A program made the translations under genes and the position numbers. 64,000 bases of DNA from Algorimicrobium sp002414705 (GTDB lineage: Bacteria > Bacteroidota > Bacteroidia > Flavobacteriales > Flavobacteriaceae): the NCBI GenBank assembly GCA_963972425.1, contig CAXAUF010000003.1:1-64000 (forward strand). Reading direction: 5' to 3'. How positions within the stretch are numbered: position 1 is the stretch's first letter; every line of letters begins with the position of its first letter. The notes beneath the pieces are model-generated. The model was not told the origin of the DNA. It was given only the letters and a program-made list of their open reading frames with translations, and ran no database searches. Shown here one piece after another: positions 17,202 through 26,051 of the stretch.

Positions 17202-18206
17202 TTACATATTATCTAAATAATCCGGAATACCATCACTATCTGTATCATCGTTAGTCACATCACCATCGCCATCAGCATCTTCATCTATTGTTAGAATACC
17301 ATCATCATCGTCATCATTATCTAAATAATTTGGAATCATGTCGCCATCTGTATCATCATCCATAACATCACCATTATCGTTAACATCTTCATTTATGGTT
17401 AATAGACTGTCACCATCGTCATCATCATCTAGATAATTTGGAAAAGCATCACCATCTGTATTATCGTTCGTTAAGTCGCCATCGCCATTCACATCTTCAT
17501 TTACAGATAAAATACCATCACCATCATCATCGTTACACATTAAAGAGTCTATTTCCGCCTGAATAGAACCATCGCCATCTATACAAGCGTTTTTCTTATT
17601 AATAAGCGCTATTCTATAGGCATAACAATTTGCTGAATAATCATTAGATGTGGTTGGTGTACTTTCGTATAAAGCTTTAGCTAAATCGGATTGTGCTATA
17701 GCATCATCACAAGACATAATATTTGGACCAGCTCCACTAGGAAGTGGTAAATCGAAAAAGATACCTTCACTAAAATTAACTGTTTTTAATCCAGAAAGTG
17801 AATAGGCATTAAAATAAAATTCACCCGAAACGGTGTTGTTTGATGCATCATAACGCGAAATAGTTATTAATCCATCAGCTGGATATAAGCTAAAATCTGG
17901 ATCTGGCTCGTTATTTGTGGAATAGGTAATGTCTTCTAAATCTACAAACTCGGCATAACTTGTATTACCAACTCCTAGTGTATAATTACCAATAGCTAAT
18001 TCAGCAACATGTAATGTAATAGATTCAAAATTATCGCCTCCTGTTATAATTAATTTCCCCGAATCATCATAACTCGCATTATAAAATAGGGCTTTCCAAC
18101 GCTCACCATCTTTTTTACCTTGAAGGGCTGGTGTATTGAATTCAATTTCATCACCACAACTAAAAACAGTCACAAAAGCTAGGGCTAAAACAAATAATTT
18201 TTTCAT
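17202..18206 (-). CDS. Lipoprotein with thrombospondin type 3-like calcium-binding repeats
   Basis: The ATG at 18206 is chosen because it begins the lipoprotein signal MKKLFVLALAFVTVFSC; an upstream in-frame ATG adds six unlikely residues. A folded N-terminal domain (about 20-155) resembles the DUF6252 type found in Bacteroidota lipoproteins. The C-terminus holds three Asp-rich modules of 36 residues with DDDGDGI, NGDGD and TDGD motifs ending in YLD. These are thrombospondin type 3-like sequences that bind calcium and act as rigid stalks. It is probably anchored in the outer membrane. No operon partner is seen. Confidence 0.82.
   Translation of the reverse strand: MKKLFVLALAFVTVFSCGDEIEFNTPALQGKKDGERWKALFYNASYDDSGKLIITGGDNFESITLHVAELAIGNYTLGVGNTSYAEFVDLEDITYSTNNEPDPDFSLYPADGLITISRYDASNNTVSGEFYFNAYSLSGLKTVNFSEGIFFDLPLPSGAGPNIMSCDDAIAQSDLAKALYESTPTTSNDYSANCYAYRIALINKKNACIDGDGSIQAEIDSLMCNDDDGDGILSVNEDVNGDGDLTNDNTDGDAFPNYLDDDDDGDSLLTINEDVNDNGDVMDDDTDGDMIPNYLDNDDDDDGILTIDEDADGDGDVTNDDTDSDGIPDYLDNM
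17211..17534 (-). repeat. Three tandem 108-bp repeats coding the Asp-rich modules
   Basis: The segment ATCTAAATAA, or ATCTAGATAA in one copy, recurs at 17211, 17319 and 17427, exactly 108 bp apart. Each unit codes a 36-residue calcium-binding module. The spacing and similarity show in-frame tandem duplication within the gene; copy number may vary between strains. Confidence 0.8.
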
Positions 18207-18305
18207 AATTCTGTGTATATTCAACTAAAATGAGAACTCAAAAATAGAATAAATATTATAAGAAATAGAATTTTATATAACTATTTAAATTTCAAAAAAA
18301 TATAG

Positions 18306-18345
18306 TATATTTGCACCCTTATTAATAATAGAGGTCGCGAACCTC
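18306..18345 (+). promoter_or_regulatory. rpsP promoter box and leader hairpin
   Basis: TATATTTG (18306-18313) fits the Bacteroidota -7 consensus TAnnTTTG and lies 47 bases before the rpsP ATG. Between them GAGGT (18331-18335) and ACCTC (18341-18345) can form a short hairpin in the leader. Confidence 0.7.
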
Positions 18346-18359
18346 ACTAATTAATTTTT

Positions 18360-18884
18360 ATGTCAGTTAAAATCAGATTACAAAGACACGGTAAAAAAGG
18401 AAAACCTTATTACTGGATCGTAGCAGCAGATGCTAGATCAAAAAGAGACGGTAAATACCTAGAAAAATTAGGTGCTTACAATCCAAACACAAACCCAGCA
18501 ACTGTTGAATTAGACGTTGATGGCGCTGTAAAGTGGTTACAGAATGGTGCACAACCAACTGATACCGCTAAAGCTATTTTATCTTATAAAGGTGCTTTAT
18601 TAAAAAATCACCTAGCTGGTGGTGTTAGTAAAGGTGCTTTAACAGAAGAGCAAGCTGAAGCTAAATTCAACGCTTGGTTAGATGAAAAAGCTGGTAAAGT
18701 AGATGCTAAATCACAAGGTTTAGTAAAAGCAAATGAAGAAGCAAAAGCAAAAGCATTAGAAGCTGAAAAAGCAGCTAATGAAGCGCGTATTGCTGCAAAT
18801 GCACCAGCAGTAGAAGACGTTGTTGAAGAAACAACTGAAGATGCTCCTGTAGCTGAAGCAGATGCTTCAAACGAAGAAGAATAA
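18360..18884 (+). CDS. rpsP: 30S ribosomal protein S16 with extended C-terminus
   Basis: The first 80 or so residues are a typical S16 (SVKIRLQRHGKKGKPYYWIV, SKRDGKYLEKLGAYNPNT). The protein is 174 residues instead of the usual 80-90, because an Ala/Lys/Glu-rich, probably helical tail (about 110-174) ends in an acidic stretch. Long tails like this are usual in Flavobacteriaceae. S16 binds 16S rRNA during 30S assembly. It starts the rpsP-rimM-trmN6 group; a strong hairpin after the stop probably attenuates downstream transcription. Confidence 0.96.
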   Translation: MSVKIRLQRHGKKGKPYYWIVAADARSKRDGKYLEKLGAYNPNTNPATVELDVDGAVKWLQNGAQPTDTAKAILSYKGALLKNHLAGGVSKGALTEEQAEAKFNAWLDEKAGKVDAKSQGLVKANEEAKAKALEAEKAANEARIAANAPAVEDVVEETTEDAPVAEADASNEEE

Positions 18885-18908
18885 AAAACGAAATTTTTTA
18901 TACTTTTG

Positions 18909-18933
18909 AACCCAGACTTTATAAGTCTGGGTT
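18909..18933 (+). terminator. Intrinsic terminator after rpsP
   Basis: AACCCAGACTT (18909-18919) and AAGTCTGGGTT (18923-18933) form an 11-bp stem followed by seven T bases. It lies between rpsP and rimM, so it may partly separate the abundant ribosomal-protein transcript from rimM. Confidence 0.85.
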
Positions 18934-19013
18934 TTTTTATTACATAAGAGTCTAAAAAGATGCCCACTTTCGTGAGAACAAAAATTAATAGGCTCCATTA
19001 AAGGGAAATAAAT

Positions 19014-19547
19014 ATGAAAAAAGAGGATTGTTTTTATTTAGGCAAAATAGTATCAAAATACAGTTTTAAAGGAGAATTACTTATAAAACTAGATACAGAT
19101 GAACCCGATTTATACGAAAATCTGGATGCTATGTTTGTAGATTTACGCAATAATTTGGTGCCATTCTTCGTAGAATCATCCCAACTCCATAAATCCGATT
19201 TATTACGAGTTCGTTTTGAGGATGTGGACACCGAAGCCGATGCGGATTCGCTAATAAAATGCGATATCTATTTGCCACTAGATTTATTACCAAAACTAGA
19301 AGGTGATAAATTTTACTACCACGAGGTTATCGGGTTTAAAGTAACCGATGTTAATTTTGGATATGTAGGTATTGTAACGTCCATAAACGATTCTACAGCA
19401 CAAGCACTTTTTGAAATTGATAAAGATGGAACCGAGATTTTAATTCCAATGAATGACGCCTTTATTATAAAAGTTGATAAAACTAATAAGGAAATCATAC
19501 TCGACACACCTGATGGATTGATTGACCTATATTTAAGCCCATCCTAA
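19014..19547 (+). CDS. rimM: Ribosome maturation factor RimM
   Basis: This 177-residue protein has both RimM parts. The N-terminal beta-barrel (about 1-95) shows FYLGKIVSKYSFKGELLIKL. The C-terminal PRC-barrel (about 100-175) shows FYYHEVIGFKVTD, GYVGIVTSIND and ILIPMNDAFIIKVD. RimM binds S19 and helps 30S head maturation. Its place after rpsP is conserved across bacteria. The downstream trmN6 starts 31 bases later. Confidence 0.95.
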   Translation: MKKEDCFYLGKIVSKYSFKGELLIKLDTDEPDLYENLDAMFVDLRNNLVPFFVESSQLHKSDLLRVRFEDVDTEADADSLIKCDIYLPLDLLPKLEGDKFYYHEVIGFKVTDVNFGYVGIVTSINDSTAQALFEIDKDGTEILIPMNDAFIIKVDKTNKEIILDTPDGLIDLYLSPS

Positions 19548-19578
19548 ATTCTTCCTAGAAGAACTAACTTTTACGCTT

Positions 19579-20292
19579 ATGAATAAGCCATTTAAATTCA
19601 AGGAATTCACCGTCAACCAAGATCGCTGTGCTATGAAAATTGGAACAGATGCTGTATTACTTGGCGCATGGACTTCCATAGAATGCAACCCGCTTTCTGT
19701 TTTAGATATTGGTGCAGGAACCGGTATTTTAGCGCTTATGTTAGCGCAACGAAGTTCAGCAGAAGTTATAGATGCACTTGAAATTGACGACGAAGCTTTT
19801 GAGCAATGCGTTGATAATTTTGAACAATCCGTTTGGGCTGATAGACTATTTTGCTATCATGCGTCATTAGCAGAATTTGTAGATGAAATCGAGGACAAAT
19901 ATGATCTTATTATTTCCAATCCACCTTTCTATTCTGAAAATTATAAAACAGATAATTCGCAACGTGATACGGCTAGATTTCAAGACGCTATGCCTTTCGA
20001 GCATCTTCTGGATGGTGTTTCAAAACGTCTTTCTGAAACAGGTGAATTCTCTGTTATTATCCCCTTTCAAGAAGAAGAATCATTTATATCTTTAGCTACA
20101 AATTTTAAATTATTCCCAAGCAGATTAACACATATTCAAGGAAATCCCGACTCCGAAATTAAGCGCAGTTTAATTGCTTTTACTAGAACAGAAACAACAT
20201 TAAAAAAAACGCATCTTATCATTGAAACGGGAAGACATCAATACACAGACGATTATGTGACGCTTACTAAAGATTTTTATTTGAAAATGTAA
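19579..20292 (+). CDS. trmN6: tRNA1(Val) adenine-37-N6 methyltransferase (TrmN6/YfiC family)
   Basis: This 237-residue class I methyltransferase has the YfiC N-terminus FKFKEFTVNQDRCAMKIGTD. It has the SAM-binding loop VLDIGAGTGILALMLAQR and the N6-adenine motif NPPF in IISNPPFYSEN, followed by DTARFQD. The family modifies A37 of tRNA-Val. It follows rimM closely. In many other bacteria trmD occupies this neighbourhood; here trmN6 does. Confidence 0.9.
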   Translation: MNKPFKFKEFTVNQDRCAMKIGTDAVLLGAWTSIECNPLSVLDIGAGTGILALMLAQRSSAEVIDALEIDDEAFEQCVDNFEQSVWADRLFCYHASLAEFVDEIEDKYDLIISNPPFYSENYKTDNSQRDTARFQDAMPFEHLLDGVSKRLSETGEFSVIIPFQEEESFISLATNFKLFPSRLTHIQGNPDSEIKRSLIAFTRTETTLKKTHLIIETGRHQYTDDYVTLTKDFYLKM

Positions 20293-20350
20293 TTTATAAT
20301 TGCGAACTGCAAACGTTTTCGTTATTTTTACACTTTAATAAAAAAACACT

Positions 20351-21529
20351 ATGAAGCCAGATTTATTTGAAGCTCCAGATTATTACAACCTGGACGAGCT
20401 TTTAACAGACGAACATAAATTAGTACGTGATGCTGCTCGTGAATGGGTTAAGCGTGATGTATCTCCTATTATTGAAGACTATGCACAACGTGCTGAATTT
20501 CCTAAACAAATTATAGATGGTTTAGCAGAAATTGGTGCTTTTGGACCTTATATTCCAGAGGAATATGGTGGTGCTGGACTGGATCAAATTTCTTACGGAC
20601 TAATCATGCAAGAAATTGAACGTGGTGATTCTGGTGTAAGAAGTACCGCTTCGGTACAATCGTCTTTAGTTATGTACCCAATTTGGAAATATGGTAACGA
20701 AGAGCAACGTAATAAATATTTACCAAAATTAGCATCTGGTGAATGGATGGGTTCTTTTGGATTAACAGAACCTGACCATGGATCTAATCCTGGTGGCATG
20801 ACTACGAATTTTAAAGACATGGGTGACCATTATCTTTTAAATGGAGCTAAAATGTGGATTTCCAATGCGCCATTTTGTCAAATAGCGGTTGTTTGGGCTA
20901 AAAATGAAGAAGGACGTATTCACGGACTTATAGTAGAACGTGGCATGGAAGGATTTTCAACACCTGAAACACATAATAAATGGTCGCTTCGTGCATCTGC
21001 TACAGGTGAACTTATTTTTGACAATGTAAAAATCCCTAAAGAAAACTTATTACCAAACAAATCTGGTTTAGGCGCACCACTTGGCTGCCTAGATTCAGCT
21101 AGATATGGTATTGCTTGGGGAGCAATTGGTGCAGCTATGGATTGTTATGATACGGCTTTACGCTACAGTAAAGAACGTATGCAGTTTGGAAAACCAATTG
21201 GTCAATTCCAATTACAACAAAAAAAATTAGCCGAGATGATTACGGAAATCACGAAAGCCCAATTATTAGCTTGGAGACTTGGTGTGATGCGTGAAAATGG
21301 CACGGCAACCTCTGCACAAATATCTATGGCGAAACGTAATAATGTGGATATGGCAATCAATATTGCTAGAGAAGCTAGACAAATGTTAGGTGGTATGGGT
21401 ATTACGGGTGAATATTCTATTATGCGTCATTCTATGAATTTAGAAAGTGTTATTACCTATGAAGGTACTCACGATATTCATTTACTAATTACTGGAATGG
21501 ATGTTACGGGTTTAAATGCTTTTAAATAA
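20351..21529 (+). CDS. Acyl-CoA dehydrogenase, glutaryl-CoA dehydrogenase-like
   Basis: This 392-residue flavoenzyme has the whole acyl-CoA dehydrogenase fold: N-terminal helices, a middle barrel with GSFGLTEPDHGSNPG and MWISNAPFCQI, and a C-terminal helical domain. The catalytic base is predicted as Glu371 in ITYEGTHDIH. The ending YEGTHDIHLLITGMDVTGLNAF and the first domain resemble glutaryl-CoA dehydrogenase of lysine and tryptophan breakdown more than short-chain enzymes. The substrate is inferred from these motifs alone. The gene stands alone with a terminator behind it. Confidence 0.88.
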   Translation: MKPDLFEAPDYYNLDELLTDEHKLVRDAAREWVKRDVSPIIEDYAQRAEFPKQIIDGLAEIGAFGPYIPEEYGGAGLDQISYGLIMQEIERGDSGVRSTASVQSSLVMYPIWKYGNEEQRNKYLPKLASGEWMGSFGLTEPDHGSNPGGMTTNFKDMGDHYLLNGAKMWISNAPFCQIAVVWAKNEEGRIHGLIVERGMEGFSTPETHNKWSLRASATGELIFDNVKIPKENLLPNKSGLGAPLGCLDSARYGIAWGAIGAAMDCYDTALRYSKERMQFGKPIGQFQLQQKKLAEMITEITKAQLLAWRLGVMRENGTATSAQISMAKRNNVDMAINIAREARQMLGGMGITGEYSIMRHSMNLESVITYEGTHDIHLLITGMDVTGLNAFK

Positions 21530-21592
21530 GCAGCTAAACGACATGTAATTAGCTTCCTCGAACAGAATTTTGCACTAATTTAGATCATAATC

Positions 21593-21616
21593 ATGCTTCT
21601 CATAATTGGGAAGCAT
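21593..21616 (+). terminator. Terminator after the acyl-CoA dehydrogenase gene
   Basis: ATGCTTCTC (21593-21601) pairs with GGGAAGCAT (21608-21616), allowing one U-G pair, followed by TTTTTT. It is 64 bases after the stop codon and just before the metallophosphoesterase gene. Confidence 0.75.
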
Positions 21617-21645
21617 TTTTTAGCTTTTTTGTTTACATTTACTTT

Positions 21646-22545
21646 ATGTTATCCAGTAAAAAACGTTTAGACAGAGCATTTCAAAAAGCAAAAATCATCA
21701 ACTTTGATGACAGTTCAAAATTTATACTTTTTAGTGATTGCCATAGAGGTGATAATAGTTTTGCTGATGATTTTGCCAATAACCGAAACGCGTATTTCCA
21801 TGCATTAAAACATTACTATGCTGAAAATTTCACGTATATAGAATTAGGTGATGGTGATGAACTTTGGGAACACCGAACGTTTAAAACCATTTTTGAAGCA
21901 CATAAACATGTTTATCTTTTATTAAAAGCATTTCATAAAAACAACCGTTTAGAAATCGTGTTTGGAAATCATGATATGGTTTATAAAGATCCAAATTATG
22001 TTAGAAAACATTTATCCACTTATTTTGAGCCTATAACTGGAAAAGAAGAACCGCTTTATCCCGACATTATAATTAACGAAGCTATAATTTTAAAACACAC
22101 TGAAACGAAACAAAAACTATTTTTAACACACGGTCATCAAGCAGATTGGTGGAATTACACCTTTTGGAAATGGAGTCGGTTTTTGGTTCGGGTGCTTTGG
22201 AAACCATTAAATGTTATGGGCATTTCCAATCCAACAAGTCCAGCAAAAAACAGATTGGAACTTATGCGTATTGAAAGACTCATTAAAAACTGGATTATAC
22301 AAAACAACAACTTGATTACCATTGTTGGTCATACACACAGACCACGATTTCCAGAACCAAAAGATATAGCATTTTTTAACGATGGTTCCTGTGTGTTTCC
22401 AAGAAGTATAACTGGTATTGAAATTGAAAATGGAAACATATCATTGGTTAAATGGCATATAGCAACCACAGATGATGGCACACTAAAAGTAGTGCGCGTT
22501 TTACTAGAAGGACCGAGAAAGCTAACGGATTATAAAACTATATAG
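21646..22545 (+). CDS. Calcineurin-like metallophosphoesterase
   Basis: This 299-residue protein has all metal-binding blocks of the family: FSDCHRGD (D and H), ELGDGDELWE, VFGNHDMVY, a later FLTHGHQAD and VGHTHRPRF. The layout, with Trp- and Arg-rich segments between the GNHD and GHTH blocks, recalls UDP-2,3-diacylglucosamine pyrophosphatase (LpxH)-like enzymes, but the substrate cannot be fixed. It has no signal peptide. It converges on the ferredoxin gene. Confidence 0.85.
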   Translation: MLSSKKRLDRAFQKAKIINFDDSSKFILFSDCHRGDNSFADDFANNRNAYFHALKHYYAENFTYIELGDGDELWEHRTFKTIFEAHKHVYLLLKAFHKNNRLEIVFGNHDMVYKDPNYVRKHLSTYFEPITGKEEPLYPDIIINEAIILKHTETKQKLFLTHGHQADWWNYTFWKWSRFLVRVLWKPLNVMGISNPTSPAKNRLELMRIERLIKNWIIQNNNLITIVGHTHRPRFPEPKDIAFFNDGSCVFPRSITGIEIENGNISLVKWHIATTDDGTLKVVRVLLEGPRKLTDYKTI

Positions 22546-22578
22546 TTTGAAGCTTTAATTAAATTGACAATAGGATTA

Positions 22579-22911
22579 TTATTCTGCTGGAGCTAATTCT
22601 ACTTTTAAACCTTCTAATTCTTGTGTTATGCGTAATTGGCAACCCAATCGGGAATTATCTTTTACATGAAACGCTTCAGACAACATAGCCTCTTCATCAT
22701 CCTGCATGTCAGGCAACAAAGTATCACTTAACACATAACATTGGCAACTGGCACACATGGCCATTCCACCACAAATACCTATGGTTCCTTCAGGTGCTAA
22801 TTCGTAACTACGAACAACTTCCATAAGGTTCATAGCCATATCTGTTGGTGCCTCAATAGTATGAGAAACACCTTCTCTATCTATGATGGTTATATTTACG
22901 TCTTGCTCCAT
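22579..22911 (-). CDS. [2Fe-2S] ferredoxin, adrenodoxin type
   Basis: This 110-residue protein has the cluster ligands Cys47, Cys53, Cys56 and Cys91 in GICGGMAMCASCQCYV and RLGCQLRI, plus an acidic interaction helix DMQDDEEAML. This is the adrenodoxin-like class, used as a one-electron carrier in iron-sulfur assembly or monooxygenase chains. The gene follows a ferredoxin-NADP reductase-like gene by 38 bases, with a NifU-like and an Mrp gene further upstream. The cluster therefore suggests electron supply to iron-sulfur assembly. Confidence 0.92.
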   Translation of the reverse strand: MEQDVNITIIDREGVSHTIEAPTDMAMNLMEVVRSYELAPEGTIGICGGMAMCASCQCYVLSDTLLPDMQDDEEAMLSEAFHVKDNSRLGCQLRITQELEGLKVELAPAE

Positions 22912-22948
22912 ATGCTTTTCAAGTCTGTCTGCGTTTTAAAAGATATAA

Positions 22949-24004
22949 TTATTCAAATGCTTTTACTACAGCTTTAGGTGCTTCTTTTCTAGTGCCATCA
23001 AAACCATCTACTCCTGCAACGGTTGTGTATTTTAACACATAGCGTTTCCCTGGATTAATTATTTGGTAAGCCGATTGACACATGAGTGTTGCCTCATGAA
23101 AACCACATAAAATCAATTTTAATTTACCAGGATATATGTTGACATCTCCAATGGCAAAAATACCTGGAATATTCGTTTGATAATCTAGAGCATTATCAAC
23201 CTTGATAGCATTTTTTTCAATCTCTAATCCCCAATCGGCTATAGGTCCTAATTTAGGCGAAAGACCGAAAAGTGGAATAAAATGGTCGCATTCTAAACGT
23301 ATTGGATCTTGATCAGTTGGCGAAACCACAACACCTTCAACACCAGCATCACCATAAATACCAGTCACTTCAGCTGGAGTAATCAGGTTAATTTTTCCAA
23401 GGTTTTTTAATTCTTGTACTTTTTCAACAGAATCCAAGTGACCTCTAAATTCATTACGTCTGTGAATTAGTGTTACTTCACTAGCCACATCACTTAAAAA
23501 AATACTCCAATCTAATGCAGAATCACCACCACCAGCAATAACCACTTTCTTATTGCGATATAATTCTGGGTCTTTAATCATGTATTCCACACCTTTGTCC
23601 TCGTAATCCGCAATGTTATCAATTAGCGGTTTTCGTGGCTCAAAGCTACCTAAACCTCCTGCAATTGCTACAACAGGAGCTTGGTGTTTTGTTCCTTTAT
23701 TGGTGGTAACAATAAAACTACCATCGTCTTGTTTTTCTATAGTTTCGGCACGCTCTCCTAATGTAAATCCAGGTTCAAATTGTTTACTTTGTTCCAAGAG
23801 TTTAAGAGTTAAATCGCCAGCTAAAATTTCTGGATAAGCGGGAATGTCGTAAATAGGTTTTTTAGGATATAATTCGGTACACTGACCACCTGCTTGTGGT
23901 AATGCGTCAATAAGGTGACATTTTAATTTTAATAATCCAGCTTCGAAAACGGTAAATAATCCAGTTGGCCCAGCGCCAATAATAAGTATATCTGTTTTGA
24001 TCAT
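22949..24004 (-). CDS. Ferredoxin-NADP reductase-like FAD oxidoreductase (YumC/thioredoxin reductase-like)
   Basis: Starting at ATG 24004 (MIKTDILIIGAGPTGLFTV) gives a 351-residue flavoprotein. A TTG 12 bases upstream is not needed. It has an N-terminal FAD GAGPTG loop, ALPQAGGQCTELYP, a second dinucleotide loop VVIAGGGDSALDW, and the terminal FAD motif GIFAIGDVNIYPGK. The redox CxxC of true thioredoxin reductase is missing from the NADP domain, as in YumC-type ferredoxin-NADP reductases. The adjacent ferredoxin is the likely partner. Confidence 0.9.
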   Translation of the reverse strand: MIKTDILIIGAGPTGLFTVFEAGLLKLKCHLIDALPQAGGQCTELYPKKPIYDIPAYPEILAGDLTLKLLEQSKQFEPGFTLGERAETIEKQDDGSFIVTTNKGTKHQAPVVAIAGGLGSFEPRKPLIDNIADYEDKGVEYMIKDPELYRNKKVVIAGGGDSALDWSIFLSDVASEVTLIHRRNEFRGHLDSVEKVQELKNLGKINLITPAEVTGIYGDAGVEGVVVSPTDQDPIRLECDHFIPLFGLSPKLGPIADWGLEIEKNAIKVDNALDYQTNIPGIFAIGDVNIYPGKLKLILCGFHEATLMCQSAYQIINPGKRYVLKYTTVAGVDGFDGTRKEAPKAVVKAFE

Positions 24005-24125
24005 AGTCCTGCCCAATTACTTGGGAAATTCTTTTTATTCAACTTCAGTTTCAATTACAAATTTCTAATAAATAATAAACATGTGTTATGACATTTATCA
24101 GGTTACTTGTCTGCTAGTAGCCAAC

Positions 24126-24368
24126 CTAAACTTCTACATTTATAACCTGTTCAATCTGTGGTGCGTATTTTTTAATGGTCATTTCCACACCTGATTTTAA
24201 GGTCATTTGGTTAACACTACAACCCACGCAAGCACCTTGTAATTGGACTTTAACGAGTTTATCATCCTCAATAGACAGTAATGAAATATCGCCTCCATCA
24301 CTTTGTAAAAAGGGACGAATTTCATCTAGTGCTTTTTCTATATTTAATCGTAGTTCTTCTGTGCTCAT
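24126..24368 (-). CDS. NifU-like (Nfu) iron-sulfur scaffold protein
   Basis: This 80-residue protein is a single Nfu domain: RPFLQSDGGDISLLSIED and LQGACVGCSVNQMTLKSGVE with the CxxC pair that carries a [4Fe-4S] cluster for transfer to apo-proteins. The gene begins three bases after the Mrp gene stop. Mrp is also an iron-sulfur carrier, so the two probably work together. Confidence 0.93.
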   Translation of the reverse strand: MSTEELRLNIEKALDEIRPFLQSDGGDISLLSIEDDKLVKVQLQGACVGCSVNQMTLKSGVEMTIKKYAPQIEQVINVEV

Positions 24369-24371
24369 AGC

Positions 24372-25508
24372 CTATTTTTTAACAGCTGAACATCCAGCCA
24401 TGGTGGTAATTTTAATTGCTTCGGTTGGAGGTAAATCATCATTACGTTTTACGACTTCTTCCACGACATTTTGTGTTATTTTTTCAAAGGCCTTTTCCAA
24501 AAGTGTTGCCGTTTGCATAGCTGCTGGACGACCTAAATCGCCCGCTTCACGAATGCTTTGAATTAATGGAATTTCGCCTAAAAAACGCACATTTAAATCG
24601 GCTGCTAAATTTCTAGCGCCTTCTTGACCAAATATGTAATATTTATTATCTGGTAATTCTTCTGGTGTGAAATACGCCATATTTTCAATAATACCTAAAA
24701 CAGGCACATTAATACTTTCTTGTTGAAACATAGCTACACCTTTTTTAGCATCAGCTAGAGCTACATTTTGTGGTGTACTAACCACAACAGCACCTGTAAT
24801 TGGTAAGGATTGCATAATGCTTAAATGAATATCGCCAGTCCCTGGAGGTAGATCGATTAACATAAAATCGAGTTCGCCCCAATGTGCATCAAAAATCATC
24901 TGATTTAATGCTTTTGCTGCCATAGGTCCACGCCAAACTACAGCTTGATTTGGTTGCGTAAAAAAGCCGATAGATAATATTTTAACACCGTAATTTTCTA
25001 CTGGTTTCATTTTAGATTTCCCATCAATAGTAACTGCTAATGGCCTTTCATTTTCCACATCAAACATTATTGGCATAGATGGCCCATAAATATCGGCATC
25101 TAAAATACCTACATTGAAACCCATTTTAGCCAAGGTTACAGCTAAATTTGCCGTTACAGTTGACTTCCCAACACCACCTTTTCCAGAAGCTACAGCAATA
25201 ATATTTTTAATACCAGGAATGGCTTTACCTTTAATAGTGTTTTTTGGAGTTACAGTTGGTGTATCTACCTTCACATTAATGGTGATTTTAGCTTTCTCAT
25301 AAACCTTTTCATGAATTGCTTTAAGTATTTCTACTTCTGTTTTCTTTTTAGCTTGAAGGCTCGGATTGGCAATAGTAATATCTACAATAACCTCATCACC
25401 AAAAGTCATCACGTTTTTTACTGCACCACTAGCTACCATATTTTGTCCTTCACCAGGAACGGTTATAGTTTCGAGTGCGTTTAATATATCTTGTTTTTCT
25501 AATTTCAT
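24372..25508 (-). CDS. Mrp/ApbC iron-sulfur carrier ATPase
   Basis: ATG 25508 (MKLEKQDILNALETI) gives a 378-residue protein. A longer frame begins with TTG at 25559 and adds residues that do not fit the family. It has an N-terminal MIP18-like domain (about 1-95), then the deviant Walker A KGGVGKSTVTANLAV, DADIYGPSMP, and DLPPGTGDIHLS. Mrp proteins bind and deliver [4Fe-4S] clusters. It heads a leftward group with the Nfu-type gene. Confidence 0.93.
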   Translation of the reverse strand: MKLEKQDILNALETITVPGEGQNMVASGAVKNVMTFGDEVIVDITIANPSLQAKKKTEVEILKAIHEKVYEKAKITINVKVDTPTVTPKNTIKGKAIPGIKNIIAVASGKGGVGKSTVTANLAVTLAKMGFNVGILDADIYGPSMPIMFDVENERPLAVTIDGKSKMKPVENYGVKILSIGFFTQPNQAVVWRGPMAAKALNQMIFDAHWGELDFMLIDLPPGTGDIHLSIMQSLPITGAVVVSTPQNVALADAKKGVAMFQQESINVPVLGIIENMAYFTPEELPDNKYYIFGQEGARNLAADLNVRFLGEIPLIQSIREAGDLGRPAAMQTATLLEKAFEKITQNVVEEVVKRNDDLPPTEAIKITTMAGCSAVKK

Positions 25509-25721
25509 ACCACTACTATTTTGTAAAGATAAAACAGCTATTTTATGTGTTTGTAACAATAGTTGCTTTACCGTTTATTGAGAATTATTCTAAACTACAA
25601 ATATACTGTGAAATGTTTAGAATTTGAAATGCTTTAATTGAAATGATTGATGCTTGGATTTGGATTTGTTATGAAGATTTTTTTAATGGTGTTTTCAGAT
25701 TTTAGAAAAATTAATAAAGAA

Positions 25722-26051
25722 CTAGAGTTCTTTTATTGGCTCCCAAAAAACGGTCTCAAAATCCTGAATTTGATTTTCTACAACTTTGACACCTTCACTT
25801 TCTAAAAGTTGTTGCATCAAGTTGGTACCATCAAAATGATGCTTGCCAGTTAATAACCCTTTTCTGTTAACTACGCGATGTGCTGGAACATCTTTGGTAT
25901 GAGAGCCATTCATGGCATAGCCTACCATTCTGGCACTACGTGCAGCACCTAAATATTTGGCAATAGCGCCATAACTGGTTACCCGACCATAAGGGATTTG
26001 CCTGGCAACTTGATAAACCTTATCATAAAAATTGATAGTTTCAGGTTTCAT
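25722..26051 (-). CDS. Alkyltransferase-like (ATL) DNA-binding protein, MGMT family without the active Cys
   Basis: This 109-residue protein has only the DNA-binding domain of O6-methylguanine-DNA methyltransferase (IPYGRVTSYGAIAKYLG, SARMVGYAM). At the active-site motif it reads PAHRVV rather than PCHRV. Loss of the acceptor cysteine is the mark of ATL proteins, which flag O6-alkylguanine for nucleotide excision repair. Its ATG overlaps the stop of the LysE-type gene as TAATG, so it is coupled to it. Confidence 0.88.
   Translation of the reverse strand: MKPETINFYDKVYQVARQIPYGRVTSYGAIAKYLGAARSARMVGYAMNGSHTKDVPAHRVVNRKGLLTGKHHFDGTNLMQQLLESEGVKVVENQIQDFETVFWEPIKEL

Noticed and set aside
18608..18967. 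119-residue Ser/Ala-rich antisense frame over rpsP
   Set aside because: It is the complement of the Ala/Glu-rich S16 tail, so it is a composition artefact.
24175..24561. 128-residue plus-strand frame over the Nfu and Mrp genes
   Set aside because: Both genes beneath it are strongly supported by motifs on the other strand.
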